Shown piece after piece: positions 9,331 through 18,691 of a stretch of DNA of 64,000 nucleotides. The notes below the pieces were generated by a model that did not search any database, was not told where the DNA came from, and was given only the letters and a program-made list of their open reading frames with translations. The position numbers and the translations under genes are program-made. The stretch comes from Chloroflexota bacterium (GTDB lineage: Bacteria; Chloroflexota; UBA11872). The number at the start of each line of letters is the position of its first letter. Position 1 is the stretch's first letter. The DNA is taken from positions 19,434 to 83,433 of the forward strand of contig JAJDZD010000041.1 of NCBI GenBank assembly GCA_022824865.1, given 5' to 3'.

Positions 9331-10164
9331 GTGAGTGTCGGATCGGCGCGCAGTCCCTGGGTGGGAACGGCATTGGGGTACGGCGTGCCGGCATTGCTCG
9401 TGGCCGTTCTGATCGGGGCGCTCATATCGGTTCAGGCCAATGCCGAGGCCGCCGTATCCGACTTCGCCGGGGCCTTGCCGATCGGGTTCGCCGCCGCCGC
9501 GGGTGTCGTGGCCAGTGTGAACCCCTGCGGCTTCTTCATGCTGCCGGGCTACGTGGCGTACCAGCTCGGAACGCAAGAAGCCGGCTACGACCAGCTCTCC
9601 GGCTTCCGCCGCGTCGGGCGGGCGCTGGCCGTGGGGTTGATGGCCACGCTCGGTTTCGTCCTGATCTTTGCCGCGGTAGGGGCGGTCATTGCCGCGGGCG
9701 GGAACTTCCTCGGCCGCGTATTCCCGTTCCTGGGACTCACCGTAGGCGTCCTGATGGTGATCTTTGGCGCCTACCTGCTCATCAGCCACCGCTACATCGG
9801 CGTGCTGGCCGCCAGCCGCATTCAGGTCACGCCCCAGCGCAATCTCGGCAACGCCTTTGTTTTCGGACTCGGCTACGCCGTCGGGTCGCTCAGCTGCACC
9901 CTACCGATTTTCCTGGTCGTGGTCGGCGGCGCGCTGGGCGCCGCCGGTTTCCTGGCTTCATTCAGCCAGTTCCTTGCCTTCGCCCTCGGTATGGGCGTCG
10001 TCGTCATCGCCGTCACCATCGGTGCCGCCATCTTCCGCGACGCCGTGGCGCGCTTCCTGCGCGGCGCCCTGCCGCACGTGCACCGCGCCAGTTCGCTGTT
10101 TTTGGTCGGGGCGGGCGGCTACCTCATCTACTACTGGGTCTTCTTCGCCGGGCTGAACTTCTAG
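9331..10164 (+). CDS. ccdA: CcdA-type transmembrane electron carrier
   Basis: Polytopic inner-membrane protein of the CcdA/DsbD-beta family that carries reducing power from cytosolic thioredoxin to extracytoplasmic TlpA-like proteins. The 277 residues include the two redox cysteines in their usual contexts: Cys66 in NPCGFFMLP and Cys189 in SLSCTLP, each at the start of a three-helix half. Extra hydrophobic residues at both ends add helices to the six-helix core. GTG 9331 is preceded by GAGGTGA at 9317-9323. The gene directly follows the TlpA-like lipoprotein and forms an operon with it. Confidence 0.92.
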   Translation: MSVGSARSPWVGTALGYGVPALLVAVLIGALISVQANAEAAVSDFAGALPIGFAAAAGVVASVNPCGFFMLPGYVAYQLGTQEAGYDQLSGFRRVGRALAVGLMATLGFVLIFAAVGAVIAAGGNFLGRVFPFLGLTVGVLMVIFGAYLLISHRYIGVLAASRIQVTPQRNLGNAFVFGLGYAVGSLSCTLPIFLVVVGGALGAAGFLASFSQFLAFALGMGVVVIAVTIGAAIFRDAVARFLRGALPHVHRASSLFLVGAGGYLIYYWVFFAGLNF

Positions 10165-10199
10165 ATCAGGTCAGAACGACCGCCTAATCGCCTCCGTCA

Positions 10200-10760
10200 C
10201 TAGCGAATCTCTTCCCACTCCTCCCGCAGGACCGCATAGATGACACCGGCTTCGCGGCGCTCGAGTTGTTCTCCTCTGGGCGCGTGCGGAATCGTCCCTT
10301 CGCAGGTCATGCCCAGTTTCTCCATGACGCGAATCGAGGCCGTGTTCCGGGCATTCGCCCCCGCTTGCACGCGTGCCAGATCGGGCAACGACGCGAACGC
10401 TGCGTCGATGACGGCTCGCACCGCCTCCGTCATGAAGCCGTTGCCCCAGTGACGTCGAGCGAGCGCGTACCCGAGTTCCCCTCGACGGTGCTGGTGATCG
10501 ATCCGGAGGTTGATACCACCCGATGCGCGACCGGCAATCTCAATCGCCCAATCCGGGTTCGTCGACCAGTCCTCCAGCACCCACCCGGCCACTGCCTCCT
10601 CGGCATGGCGCCGCTCGTAAGGCTTGGGCACCGGCAGAAACCGCGACCACTCCGGATCGGCGGCGTATGCCAGCACGTCGTCCGCATCCGCCAGCGACCA
10701 CCGGCGCAGCACCAGCCGCTCCGTCTCGATTCGTTCCGGCAACATCGGCGCGCTGCTCAT
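10200..10760 (-). CDS. GNAT family N-acetyltransferase (RimJ/RimL type)
   Basis: Cytosolic acetyl-CoA-dependent acetyltransferase, 186 residues. The RimJ/RimL-like start IETERLVLRRWSLADADDV, the acetyl-CoA loop region GYALARRHWGNGFMTEAV and the C-terminal RVMEKLGMTCEGTI are all present. The acceptor could be a ribosomal protein N-terminus or a small molecule; it cannot be told from sequence. Its ATG overlaps the stop of the upstream paralogue by four bases, so the two acetyltransferases are translated together. Confidence 0.9.
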   Translation of the reverse strand: MSSAPMLPERIETERLVLRRWSLADADDVLAYAADPEWSRFLPVPKPYERRHAEEAVAGWVLEDWSTNPDWAIEIAGRASGGINLRIDHQHRRGELGYALARRHWGNGFMTEAVRAVIDAAFASLPDLARVQAGANARNTASIRVMEKLGMTCEGTIPHAPRGEQLERREAGVIYAVLREEWEEIR

Positions 10761-11335
10761 GCGCCCGGTGCCCGCGGCGTCCAGTCGGTCCGCAGCATTC
10801 CGTAGACCGCCAGGTCGATCAGCTCGCCCTGGCGCACAAAGGCGCGGCGCATCACCGCCTCGCGTTGCATCCCTGCCTTTTCCAGTACCCGAACCGAAGC
10901 GACGTTGGGCGGGTCGACGCGACCCCAGACCCGTCCAAGCTGCGTGTCCAGGAACACGCGATCCACCACGGCGCGGACAGCCTCCGTCGCCAGGCCCTGG
11001 CCTCGAAGGTCAGGCCGCATGGCGTAGCTCAATTCGGCTTGCGCGTGCTCGGGCTCGATGTTCAGCCCAACCCAGCCCACCATCCGGCCATCGATCTCGA
11101 TGGCCCAGGTCGGCTCGGTTGGCCAGTGCGCCAGGAAGCGCCGGGCAACCCAGCGCTCGGCGTCGCGTCGCTGGTACGGCTGCCGCGCCTCTGGTAGCAG
11201 CCGCATCCAGATGTCCTCGCAGGCGAAGCTGAAGACGTCGTCCGCGTCCTCCAGGCGCACCCGGCGCAGCGTCAGGCGGCGCGTCCGGATGGCCGCCGGC
11301 AACTTGGCGACCTGGACTTCGTCAGCAACGCCCAT
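10757..11335 (-). CDS. GNAT family N-acetyltransferase (RimJ/RimL type), paralogue
   Basis: A second RimJ/RimL-like acetyltransferase, 192 residues from ATG 11335, with IRTRRLTLRRVRLEDADDV at the N-terminus, SYAMRPDLRGQGLATEAV for coenzyme binding and RVLEKAGMQREAVM at the end. An upstream TTG at 11365 would add ten residues, but the ATG has GGGA upstream at proper spacing. It is the first gene of a two-gene operon with its paralogue, suggesting a local duplication or a heteromeric pair. Confidence 0.88.
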   Translation of the reverse strand: MGVADEVQVAKLPAAIRTRRLTLRRVRLEDADDVFSFACEDIWMRLLPEARQPYQRRDAERWVARRFLAHWPTEPTWAIEIDGRMVGWVGLNIEPEHAQAELSYAMRPDLRGQGLATEAVRAVVDRVFLDTQLGRVWGRVDPPNVASVRVLEKAGMQREAVMRRAFVRQGELIDLAVYGMLRTDWTPRAPGA

Positions 11336-11420
11336 TGTGTAGTCCCGCGTGCGCGAGTCTTGCAAGCACCTGTAAGTCTGACTGATCGGCGTTCGGCCGG
11401 GCCGCTGCTAGCATCGCGTC

Positions 11421-11954
11421 ATGCTCCGTCGAGTTCTCGAACTCCCCGACCCCGTACTTCGAGAGGTCGCGGAACCGATTGCCACTATCACGCCTGAAGT
11501 CGAGGCGCTGGTCGACGACATGTTCGCCACCATGCACGCCAACCTGGGCATTGGGCTGGCCGCGCCCCAGGTCGGGGAACTCCTGCGGCTGGTCGTTATT
11601 GAACTCCCGCCCGACGAAAAGGACCCGCAGGCGGGCGTGCCATACGTTCTCGTCAACCCCGAGGTGCGCCGGCTGGGCGAGCGCGAGGAAATGTCCGAGG
11701 GTTGCCTCTCGCTGCCGGGCTTCCGCGCCCCGGTTGAGCGGGCGCGTAGCGCTACCGTGACGTACACCGGAATCGACGGTCGGCCGGCCCGCCTTGACGC
11801 CCGAGGCCTGCTGGCCCAGGCCCTCCAGCACGAAATCGACCACCTTAACGGCGTCCTGTTTATCGACCATCTGGATTCCCTCGCCGAACTCGAGCAGATA
11901 CCTCCCGACGGCCTCAACTGGGTGCCTGCCGAGGACGACGAAGCCGAGTCGTAG
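11421..11954 (+). CDS. def: peptide deformylase
   Basis: Removes the formyl group from the N-terminal methionine of new proteins. All three metal-site motifs are present in the 177-residue protein: GIGLAAPQVG (about residues 46-55), EGCLSLPG with the metal-binding Cys (about 93), and QHEIDHLNG with both metal-binding His and catalytic Glu (about 136). The length is standard. It begins 85 bases after the divergent acetyltransferase start. Its C-terminus faces the convergent moaB-type gene 10 bases away. Confidence 0.97.
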   Translation: MLRRVLELPDPVLREVAEPIATITPEVEALVDDMFATMHANLGIGLAAPQVGELLRLVVIELPPDEKDPQAGVPYVLVNPEVRRLGEREEMSEGCLSLPGFRAPVERARSATVTYTGIDGRPARLDARGLLAQALQHEIDHLNGVLFIDHLDSLAELEQIPPDGLNWVPAEDDEAES

Positions 11955-11964
11955 AGGGCTTGGA

Positions 11965-12501
11965 CTAGCGCGAGACTTCGCGAATGAGGTGCCGCAACTC
12001 CGGCACCAGCAGATCGCCCAACGCCAGTTCCACCGCCGCCGTTGACCCTGGCGAGCACACCACCAGCCCCCGTCGATACTTGCCGGCCACCGCTCGCGAC
12101 AGAATCGACGCCGCCCCGATCTGGTCCCAGCTGGCCCGCCGGAACCACTCCCCGTACCCGTCAAGCACCTTTTCCAGCATCGGCGTCACCGTGTCCACCG
12201 TGATGTCCCGGTCGCCCAGCCCGGTTCCGCCCGTGCAAAACACGAAGCGGCACCCGGCCTCAATGGCGGCATCGACCGCCGCCCGAATGTCGTCGGCCTC
12301 GTTGCGAATCAGGGCCTCATGGATGACCTCGTGTCCGCCGGACTCGATGAGGGTGACCGCCGTTCGCCCGGACCGATCCGTCCGCTCGGTGCGGCTGTCG
12401 CTGATTACGATGACGGCGCAGGGCACGGCGCCAATCCCCTCGGCTTCGTGCCGGTGTTCGCGCGTCGATGCCGATGCGTCGTGCTTTTGGTCGTCACTCA
12501 C
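11965..12501 (-). CDS. moaB: MoaB/Mog-type molybdopterin adenylyltransferase
   Basis: Molybdenum-cofactor enzyme family that adenylates molybdopterin before metal insertion. The 178-residue protein contains AVIVISDSRTERTDRSG, the family core CTGGTGLGDRDITVDTV near the middle, and AASILSRAVAGKYRRGL plus SPGSTAAVELAL. The first 28 residues are a charged extension absent from short members. It lies divergent to moaD-moaE, consistent with a cofactor locus. Whether it is MoaB (often inactive) or Mog cannot be settled by eye. Confidence 0.9.
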   Translation of the reverse strand: MSDDQKHDASASTREHRHEAEGIGAVPCAVIVISDSRTERTDRSGRTAVTLIESGGHEVIHEALIRNEADDIRAAVDAAIEAGCRFVFCTGGTGLGDRDITVDTVTPMLEKVLDGYGEWFRRASWDQIGAASILSRAVAGKYRRGLVVCSPGSTAAVELALGDLLVPELRHLIREVSR

Positions 12502-12577
12502 GCGGCTCTCGCCTTGGCTGCAGGTTCAGACCGGAAATCATACCCAGCGGTTTAGCCGCCGCTGGTAGGCTCGAACA

Positions 12578-12877
12578 ATGGCCGGAACCAAGCCCCCGCC
12601 GTCCGCATCGCCCGCCGTGGCGCCCGCCGCCATCAGCGTGCGTGTCCTGTTCTTCGCCTCACTGGCCGACCTGATGGGCGAAAGGCGGCGCACTCTGAAC
12701 CTACCTGCCGGCTCCACCATTGCCGACGCCCTGCGCGACATGGCAACTGATGTGCCCGATCTGGCTGTCCGTGCCCCGCACGTGTCGTTCGCGGTCAACG
12801 AAGCCTTCGTGACCGCCGACGCCCCCTTGTCGGACGGCGACGAACTGGCCCTCATCCCCCCGGTATCCGGCGGATGA
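12578..12877 (+). CDS. moaD: molybdopterin synthase small subunit / sulfur carrier
   Basis: Ubiquitin-fold sulfur carrier of 99 residues that supplies sulfur to precursor Z as part of molybdopterin synthase. It ends in PPVSGG, the required Gly-Gly C-terminus for thiocarboxylation. The core VLFFASLADLMGERRRTLNLPAGSTI-like start (split by position 25 to 50) matches MoaD. A 22-residue Pro/Ala-rich N-terminal extension is unusual and may mean that a later start is used. The stop overlaps the moaE start by four bases. Confidence 0.92.
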   Translation: MAGTKPPPSASPAVAPAAISVRVLFFASLADLMGERRRTLNLPAGSTIADALRDMATDVPDLAVRAPHVSFAVNEAFVTADAPLSDGDELALIPPVSGG

Positions 12878-13305
12878 TTGTCGAACTCACCTCCGACCCC
12901 ATCGACGTTCCGCGGCTGATAGCCCACGTCAACCAACCGTCCAACGGCGGCATCTGCACGTTCCTGGGCGTCGTGCGCGACAACGCTGAGGGCCGCCCGG
13001 TCGTCAAGCTCGGCTACGAGGCCTACGAATCAATGGCCGTCGCACAGATGCGCACGATCGTGGAAGAAGCCATGCAGCGCTGGGATCTTGACGCCGTGGC
13101 GCTGTCCCACCGCACCGGCGAATTGCAAATCGGCGAAGCCAGCGTCGCCATCGCCGTCGGCGCCCCCCACCGCGCCGAGGCGTTCGAAGCCTGCCGCTAC
13201 ATCATCGACACCCTCAAGACCCGCGTCCCCATCTGGAAGAAAGAGTTTTTCAAGGACGGCGCCGTTTGGGTTGAACCGGTGTCCTCGCAGCCGTCCGCAA
13301 GCTGA
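12874..13305 (+). CDS. moaE: molybdopterin synthase catalytic subunit
   Basis: Large subunit of molybdopterin synthase, 143 residues, normal length. Recognised by GGICTFLGVVRDNAEGR near residue 26, YEAYESMAVAQM, the region VALSHRTGELQIGEASVAI and the catalytic Lys segment WKKEFFKDGAVWVE near the end. It is translationally coupled to moaD by an ATGA overlap, so the two subunits would be made in equal amounts. Confidence 0.95.
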   Translation: MIVELTSDPIDVPRLIAHVNQPSNGGICTFLGVVRDNAEGRPVVKLGYEAYESMAVAQMRTIVEEAMQRWDLDAVALSHRTGELQIGEASVAIAVGAPHRAEAFEACRYIIDTLKTRVPIWKKEFFKDGAVWVEPVSSQPSAS

Positions 13306-13360
13306 CCCACACTCGCGCGCTGCTGTTTCGAACTTAGGCCTAGACCGTAGCGCTGCCGGC

Positions 13361-15373
13361 TTATCCCACATTCTCCGGCGGCTCATACCCCAACCGCGCC
13401 GCTTCCGCGTAGGCGGCCTGCGCTTCGTCCGCGCGGCCCAGTTCGTCCAGGATCTGCCCGCGCGTGTAGTGCGCGATTCCCAGTTCCGGATTCGCGGCCA
13501 CCGCCGCCTCGATGTCCTCCAGTGCCAGCTCCAGGTCCCCCGACAACATCCGCGCGTCGGCCCGGTTGTTCAGGGTCACGGCGTCGCCAGGCCGCAGCTC
13601 AAGCGATCGGTCGTAGTCGGCAATCGCCTCGTCATAGCGCTCGGCCTGGTGGTGAAGCAGGGCCCGTGTCGCATAGGTGGCGGCACTCTCCGGATTGATC
13701 TCGATGGCGGCGGCCAGGTCCGCCAACGCACCGGTCTCGTCGTCCAGGGACATCCGGATGCTGGCTCGGACTTCGTAGGCCAGGGGCAGCCCGGGCACAT
13801 CCTCGATCAGCGCGTTTACGACCACCAGGGCGTCGTCAAGGCGATCCATGATCCGCAGCACGTCGGCATAGAGCAGCCGGACGCCCACCCGCTCCGGCGC
13901 CGCTTCTACGGCGCGCTCCAGGTCCGCCAGCGCCGGCTCGATGTTCTCGAGATTGAGATGCAGACGTGCCCGTTCTGCCAGGTAGTCGGGGTTGTCGCCG
14001 GCAATATCCAGCGCGCGTGTCAGGGCCTCGATGGCCCCCTCCGCGTCACCCTGCGCGTTGAGCGCCTGTGCCTGCCCGGCATGGGCCAGTGGATTGAGTG
14101 GATCGATACGCGCGGCCGCGCCGTAGTCCTCGGCTGCGCCCGCCGCGTCGCCTAGTGCCAGGCGTATGTCGGCGCGCGTGAACAGCCCCGGCAGGAAGTC
14201 GGGCGCAATCTCCACCGCGTCGGTCGCCACCTCAAGCGCTCGCTCAAGGTCGTTCTCCGCCTGCAAGGTCAGGGCCAGGATGAGTGCCGGGCGCGGGTCG
14301 ACCGGAGAAGCCTCAATTGCCATCTCCAGATCCCGAATGCTGGCTTCGATGTCTCCGAGCGCCCGGTGCAGGCGCGCACGCTCGATGAGAAAGCCGACGT
14401 TTTCTGCCTCGATATCGATTGCACGGTCTAGGGCCTCCAAGGCACCTTCCGGGTCGTTTTGCGCCGCCAGGGCTCGACCGAGTCCGTAGTGCGCTAACGC
14501 GTTGAGCGGCTCGATCCGAACCGCCGCCGTGTAGTCACCGGCGGCGGCCTCGAAGTCCTCAGCGGCCAGGTACAACCGCGCCCGCTCAATCCGGTACCTG
14601 GCGTTGTCGCCGGCAATGTCGACGGCACGAGTCAGTGCATCAATGGCGCCCTGAAGGTCGTCCTGCGCGGCCAGCGCCTGACCGTGTCCGTAGTGCGCCG
14701 CGTCGTTGAGCGGCTCGATGCGCACGGCTGCCGTGTAATCGTCGGCAGCTTCGGCAAAGTTTCCCAACGCCAGGTGAATGTCGGCGCGCGTGATTAGCGC
14801 GGGCAGAAACTCGGGCGCCAGCTCGACGGCTCGCGTCGCCTCGGCCAGCGCGCCTTCCAGGTCGCCGGCGAACTGATCCGCCAGCGCCATCCCCATCAGG
14901 GGACGCGGGTCGTGGGGTACCGCCTTCGCGGCAGATTCGAATACCTTCCGAGCCTCCTCGAGATCACCGCCCCGCAGAAGCTCCAGCGCGCGCTCGAGGT
15001 CGGCCTGAATCGATGCCGGCGTTGCGGCCGCACCCGGAGCGGCGGGTGGTGGTGCAAAGTCTGGCGGCGCCGTAATCACCGGACTGGCGGTTGGGGTCGC
15101 CGTGACGCGGCCGATGGGCCCGCCGGCCCGCAGGTTCACCGTCGGGAGCCGCGGCGGCGCGTCCGCCGCCGGCGACTGAGGTGCTGCTGGCGCAGCGGAC
15201 GGCGTTATTGGTTCTGCGGCTGGCGAAGGGGTGTCCGCCGTCTCAGTGACGGGAGGCGGATCCGTGGGCGACTCACCGCAAGCCATCGCCGCGGCGGCCA
15301 GAAGCGCTCCCCCGAGCAGCAGGCCAGCGGCTTCCCGACGGCGCCGTGGGTGGGCAGGCGGACGGCCGGTCAC
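13361..15373 (-). CDS. TPR-repeat lipoprotein
   Basis: Large exported scaffold of 670 residues. The N-terminus is signal-like with lipobox AAMAC (about residue 28), then a Pro/Thr/Ala-rich linker to about residue 100, then roughly fifteen tetratricopeptide units to the end, for example IDALTRAVDIAGDNARY and AAEDYGAAARIDPLNPLAH. Several units are near duplicates, showing recent internal expansion. TPRs hold protein partners; no catalytic domain is visible. Start GTG 15373 overlaps the stop of the ferredoxin/ASKHA gene (GTGA), so it is coupled to it. A role with that cytosolic protein is puzzling given the lipobox. Confidence 0.85.
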   Translation of the reverse strand: MTGRPPAHPRRRREAAGLLLGGALLAAAAMACGESPTDPPPVTETADTPSPAAEPITPSAAPAAPQSPAADAPPRLPTVNLRAGGPIGRVTATPTASPVITAPPDFAPPPAAPGAAATPASIQADLERALELLRGGDLEEARKVFESAAKAVPHDPRPLMGMALADQFAGDLEGALAEATRAVELAPEFLPALITRADIHLALGNFAEAADDYTAAVRIEPLNDAAHYGHGQALAAQDDLQGAIDALTRAVDIAGDNARYRIERARLYLAAEDFEAAAGDYTAAVRIEPLNALAHYGLGRALAAQNDPEGALEALDRAIDIEAENVGFLIERARLHRALGDIEASIRDLEMAIEASPVDPRPALILALTLQAENDLERALEVATDAVEIAPDFLPGLFTRADIRLALGDAAGAAEDYGAAARIDPLNPLAHAGQAQALNAQGDAEGAIEALTRALDIAGDNPDYLAERARLHLNLENIEPALADLERAVEAAPERVGVRLLYADVLRIMDRLDDALVVVNALIEDVPGLPLAYEVRASIRMSLDDETGALADLAAAIEINPESAATYATRALLHHQAERYDEAIADYDRSLELRPGDAVTLNNRADARMLSGDLELALEDIEAAVAANPELGIAHYTRGQILDELGRADEAQAAYAEAARLGYEPPENVG

Positions 15374-17223
15374 GACGGCGCCGGAAAGCCCATCGCGAAC
15401 GCGAATTCGTCCTGAAAGTCGGGCACCGCCGAGAGTTCCACGTACGACACCCGAGCCGGCAGATCCATCGCGCGCACACGCGCTGTGAGCGACAGCAGAC
15501 ACATGCGCGCCCCGTGCCCCGCGGCGTTGCCGACCGCGCGGATGGACTCAGGTCCGACGTCAGGCACCAGGCCGATCGCGATGGCCCCGGCCGGATCGAT
15601 GTAGCTGCCGAATGCGCCGGCGAGGATCACCTCGTCCAGGTCGTCGGCCGTCAGACCCGCGTGGTCCATCAGCACGTTCACGCCGCAGCGAATGCTCCCC
15701 TTGGCCAGCTGCAGTTGCCGGATGTCCTGCGCGTGCAGCTTTATTGCTGCGTCCGAGTCGTCGGATGATCCATGCAGCACGATCGCCCCACCCGTCTGGT
15801 CCGGGATGATCCGGTCGGCATGGGCCGGGACGGCCTGCTCGGCTTCTTCCTGCCAGAGCAAGCGCCCATTCGGTGTCACAAGTCCGGTTCGCACCAACTC
15901 GGCCACGGCGTCGACCAACCCCGACCCGCAGATCCCGACGGGCTCGGCATTGTCGATCACGTCGACCTCTATCGCATCATCCTCAATGCGCACGCGCTCG
16001 ATCGCGCCCGGCGCCGCCCGCATGCCCTGCGAGATTTCAGCGCCCTCAAACGCCGGTCCCGCGGGCGCCGCGGTGGCGAACAACTCCCGGCCCTTCTGCA
16101 ATACGATCTCGCCATTGGTGCCCACGTCAATCGCCAGCACGTTGCCGCGCCGCCGCCCCAGGTTCGCGCTCAGCATCATGCCCACGATGTCGCCGCCCAC
16201 GTAGCTCGCCACATTGGGCGATACCCACACCGAGGCTGACGGCAAAACGTCCAGCCCAACCTCGGCTGTGGTGGCCGTGATCGGGTCGACCATCGTGGGC
16301 ACAAACGGCGAGTACGAAATCCTCGACGGATCCGCGCCAATCAGCAGGTGTTCCATCACCGTGTTACCGACAAACGTGACTTCATACACCTCGTGCCGTG
16401 CAACGCCGCCGGCCTCCAGGCACCGCTCGATGATGTCGTTGACCGTCGACAGGACCGCCTGCGTCAGGCGCTCCACCCATTCCGGGCCGCGCATCGTCAC
16501 GCTCATCCGGCTGATCACGTCGCCGCCGTAGATGTGCTGCCCATTCAGGCCCGACGCCACGGCCACCTCGTCACCCGTCACCAGGTTCATCAGCGCGCCC
16601 ACGACGGTGGTGGTGCCGATGTCGAACGCCAGCCCGAAACCACGCTCGGTCGTGTCGCCCGGCTCTACGGAGACGATGCGGTTCCCGGCAATCACGACGG
16701 TGATTCCCTTGTCGATGTCTTCGCCAATCGCCGCTAAGCGCCGCAAGGCCTCCAGCGACGGATCCAGGTCGCCCGCCACCGCCGCCAGTTCGTCCTGGAT
16801 GCGCGACCAGTCCGCGCTCTGATCGTGCAGCGTGGGCTCGGCCGGCTTTACATAAATCTTCTGCACGTCCGGATCCAGCCGGATCCGGCCCAGTCCCGAA
16901 CTCTCGACCACCCGAACGGCCCGCACCCCCACCGGGTGCGTATAGACCGCGCCCTCCACCAGCGGGTGCTGGCAAGCCAGCCGCCAGCCGTGCGCCAACT
17001 GCTGGTCCGACAGCCGTCGGCGGTCGTGCGCGTTCGGCAGGGGCGGCTCGGTCTCGCGAATCAGCACCCGACAGGTGCCGCACGATCCCTTGCCCGAACA
17101 GACCGTCTCCACCGGAATGTCGTTGGCCTGCGCGGCGTCCAGGATGGTGACGCCCTCGGACGTGGTGATCTCGCGGTCCTCGGGCAAAAAACGCGAACGG
17201 ACGACAGGGTCGACGTTGATCAA
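15370..17223 (-). CDS. ferredoxin-ASKHA protein of the RACo/corrinoid-activator type (DUF4445-like)
   Basis: The 617-residue protein joins an N-terminal plant-type [2Fe-2S] ferredoxin domain (Cys42, Cys48, Cys51 and Cys84) to a large ASKHA ATPase domain with [15 protein letters not shown] and [13 protein letters not shown] nucleotide-binding loops. This is the plan of RACo and RamA-like activators that reductively reactivate Co(II) corrinoid proteins at the expense of ATP. The target corrinoid protein is not encoded in this window; a MtaA-like methyltransferase lies 15 kb away. It is divergent from nuoB and coupled to the TPR lipoprotein. Family known, physiological substrate inferred. Confidence 0.9.
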   Translation of the reverse strand: MINVDPVVRSRFLPEDREITTSEGVTILDAAQANDIPVETVCSGKGSCGTCRVLIRETEPPLPNAHDRRRLSDQQLAHGWRLACQHPLVEGAVYTHPVGVRAVRVVESSGLGRIRLDPDVQKIYVKPAEPTLHDQSADWSRIQDELAAVAGDLDPSLEALRRLAAIGEDIDKGITVVIAGNRIVSVEPGDTTERGFGLAFDIGTTTVVGALMNLVTGDEVAVASGLNGQHIYGGDVISRMSVTMRGPEWVERLTQAVLSTVNDIIERCLEAGGVARHEVYEVTFVGNTVMEHLLIGADPSRISYSPFVPTMVDPITATTAEVGLDVLPSASVWVSPNVASYVGGDIVGMMLSANLGRRRGNVLAIDVGTNGEIVLQKGRELFATAAPAGPAFEGAEISQGMRAAPGAIERVRIEDDAIEVDVIDNAEPVGICGSGLVDAVAELVRTGLVTPNGRLLWQEEAEQAVPAHADRIIPDQTGGAIVLHGSSDDSDAAIKLHAQDIRQLQLAKGSIRCGVNVLMDHAGLTADDLDEVILAGAFGSYIDPAGAIAIGLVPDVGPESIRAVGNAAGHGARMCLLSLTARVRAMDLPARVSYVELSAVPDFQDEFAFAMGFPAPS

Positions 17224-17351
17224 GGAAACCCACCGGGGCGGCGCAAGCGAACGGTGGGCCTGATCTTCGCATGCCCACGGCCCTGACCGATGCCAACGAG
17301 GCAGATGGGTACAATGAGCGGTCCACGCAATGGACCCAGGAGAGGCACGCC

Positions 17352-17978
17352 ATGGCGGACGCCCCCGATCAGGGCGGAGAACACCGGCACGACTTCGGGC
17401 TCGACCAGATTCCGCTGGGCCACCAGCCCTGGGGCCGCGCCGATTTGGAGCTTGGCGAGGACACCATTCCGCTCGTCCAAGCCACCAATGTCGTCGGCGG
17501 ACTCGACATCATCACGACCACGGTGGACAAGCTCTTCACCTGGTGCCAGTCGAATTCCCTCTGGGCCATGGGCTTCGGCCTCGCCTGCTGCGCGATCGAG
17601 ATGATGGCCAGCGCCGCGCCCCACTACGACCTGGACCGCTTCGGCACCGTGTTTCGAGCCTCGCCGCGCCAGTCCGATGTCATGGTCGTCTCCGGCACCG
17701 TCACCAACAAGATGGCCCCGGTCGTCAAGCGCCTCTACGACCAGATGCCCGACCCGAAGTGGGTCATCGCCATGGGCGCCTGCGCCACCTGCGGCGGCCC
17801 CTTCCGTAGCTACAGCACGCTTCAGGGCGTAGACCGTGTGGTTCCCGTCGACATCTACATCGCCGGTTGCCCGCCCCGCCCCGAGGCCCTGATCGACGGC
17901 ATCATGGCCCTTCAGCGCAAGATCAACAGCGACGGCATCATGGGCACCGGGCGCAAGACGGAGCCGGTTCAGGCCTGA
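17352..17978 (+). CDS. nuoB: NADH-quinone oxidoreductase subunit B, solitary
   Basis: The complex I subunit that holds cluster N2 next to the quinone site. The four ligands are all present with normal spacing: Cys79-Cys80 ([10 protein letters not shown]), Cys144 ([10 protein letters not shown]) and Cys173 ([10 protein letters not shown]). At 208 residues it has an N-terminal extension of about 40 residues. ATG 17352 follows AGGAGAGG at 17338-17345. Normally nuoB sits inside a nuoA-N operon; here its neighbours are a ferredoxin/ASKHA gene and a PHP gene, so it may be a dispersed complex I gene or serve another hydrogenase-like complex. Confidence 0.95.
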   Translation: MADAPDQGGEHRHDFGLDQIPLGHQPWGRADLELGEDTIPLVQATNVVGGLDIITTTVDKLFTWCQSNSLWAMGFGLACCAIEMMASAAPHYDLDRFGTVFRASPRQSDVMVVSGTVTNKMAPVVKRLYDQMPDPKWVIAMGACATCGGPFRSYSTLQGVDRVVPVDIYIAGCPPRPEALIDGIMALQRKINSDGIMGTGRKTEPVQA

Positions 17979-18691
17979 CACCTCCCGCAAGCGAGGCGCA
18001 AGCCTCGACGTCCAAACGCCTGCGCGTCGAGCTTCACTCGCATACCCACGCGTCTCCGGATTCGCGCCTGTCGGCCGAAACCATCACGCGCGTCAACCGC
18101 GAGCGCGATATCGATGTCGTGGCTGTCACCGACCACAACACCATGGCCGGCGCCTTCGAGATGGCTGAGCGCCTCCCGTTTCCCGTAATCCTCGGTGAAG
18201 AAATCAAGAGCACCGAGGGCGACATCATTGGCCTCTTTCTCTCACACGAGATTCCTCGCGACATGTCGCCGGCTGAAACCGTCGCCGCCATTCGCGAGCA
18301 GGATGGCCTCGTGTTGGCCCCCCACCCATTTGACGGCCTCCGGCGCTCGGCGCTGGGGCGCGCCGCCGTCGATTCCATCGTCGACGACATCGACATCTTC
18401 GAAGTCTTCAACGGCCGCACCCTGCTGCGCCGCGACAACGCCGCCGCTGATCACTACGCGGAAGAACACGGCCTGATCAAGTCCGTCGGCTCCGACTCGC
18501 ACCTCGCCGCCGAGATCGGTCACTGCTGCCAGTCCATGCGCCCCTGGGATGACCCACGGGACTTCCTGGCCTCCCTGCGCGAGGCCGAGCTCCACGCTTC
18601 CCTGGCCCCCGCCTGGGTCCATCTCGGAAGCTCCCTGCACGCCTATGCTGCCAAGGTCGAGCGACGGCTTCGACGTCTGACGCGGGCTTGA
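17975..18691 (+). CDS. PHP-domain metal-dependent phosphoesterase-like protein
   Basis: PHP superfamily hydrolase, about 238 residues. Metal-binding motifs are visible in order: [26 protein letters not shown], and [15 protein letters not shown]. Family members hydrolyse phosphodiesters or phosphate monoesters (TrpH-like, histidinol phosphatase-like, polymerase proofreading). No ATG or GTG start is available; TTG 17867 would create a 112-base overlap with nuoB, and a CTG at 17975 would overlap the nuoB stop as CTGA. I list the latter, with the start uncertain. The stop overlaps the next gene as TTGA. Confidence 0.8.
   Translation: MTPPASEAQASTSKRLRVELHSHTHASPDSRLSAETITRVNRERDIDVVAVTDHNTMAGAFEMAERLPFPVILGEEIKSTEGDIIGLFLSHEIPRDMSPAETVAAIREQDGLVLAPHPFDGLRRSALGRAAVDSIVDDIDIFEVFNGRTLLRRDNAAADHYAEEHGLIKSVGSDSHLAAEIGHCCQSMRPWDDPRDFLASLREAELHASLAPAWVHLGSSLHAYAAKVERRLRRLTRA

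Noticed and set aside
8674..9789. A minus-strand open frame of 371 codons across the TlpA-like and ccdA genes
   Set aside because: Both plus-strand genes have catalytic motifs; the antisense protein is Arg/Gly/Glu-rich without domains.
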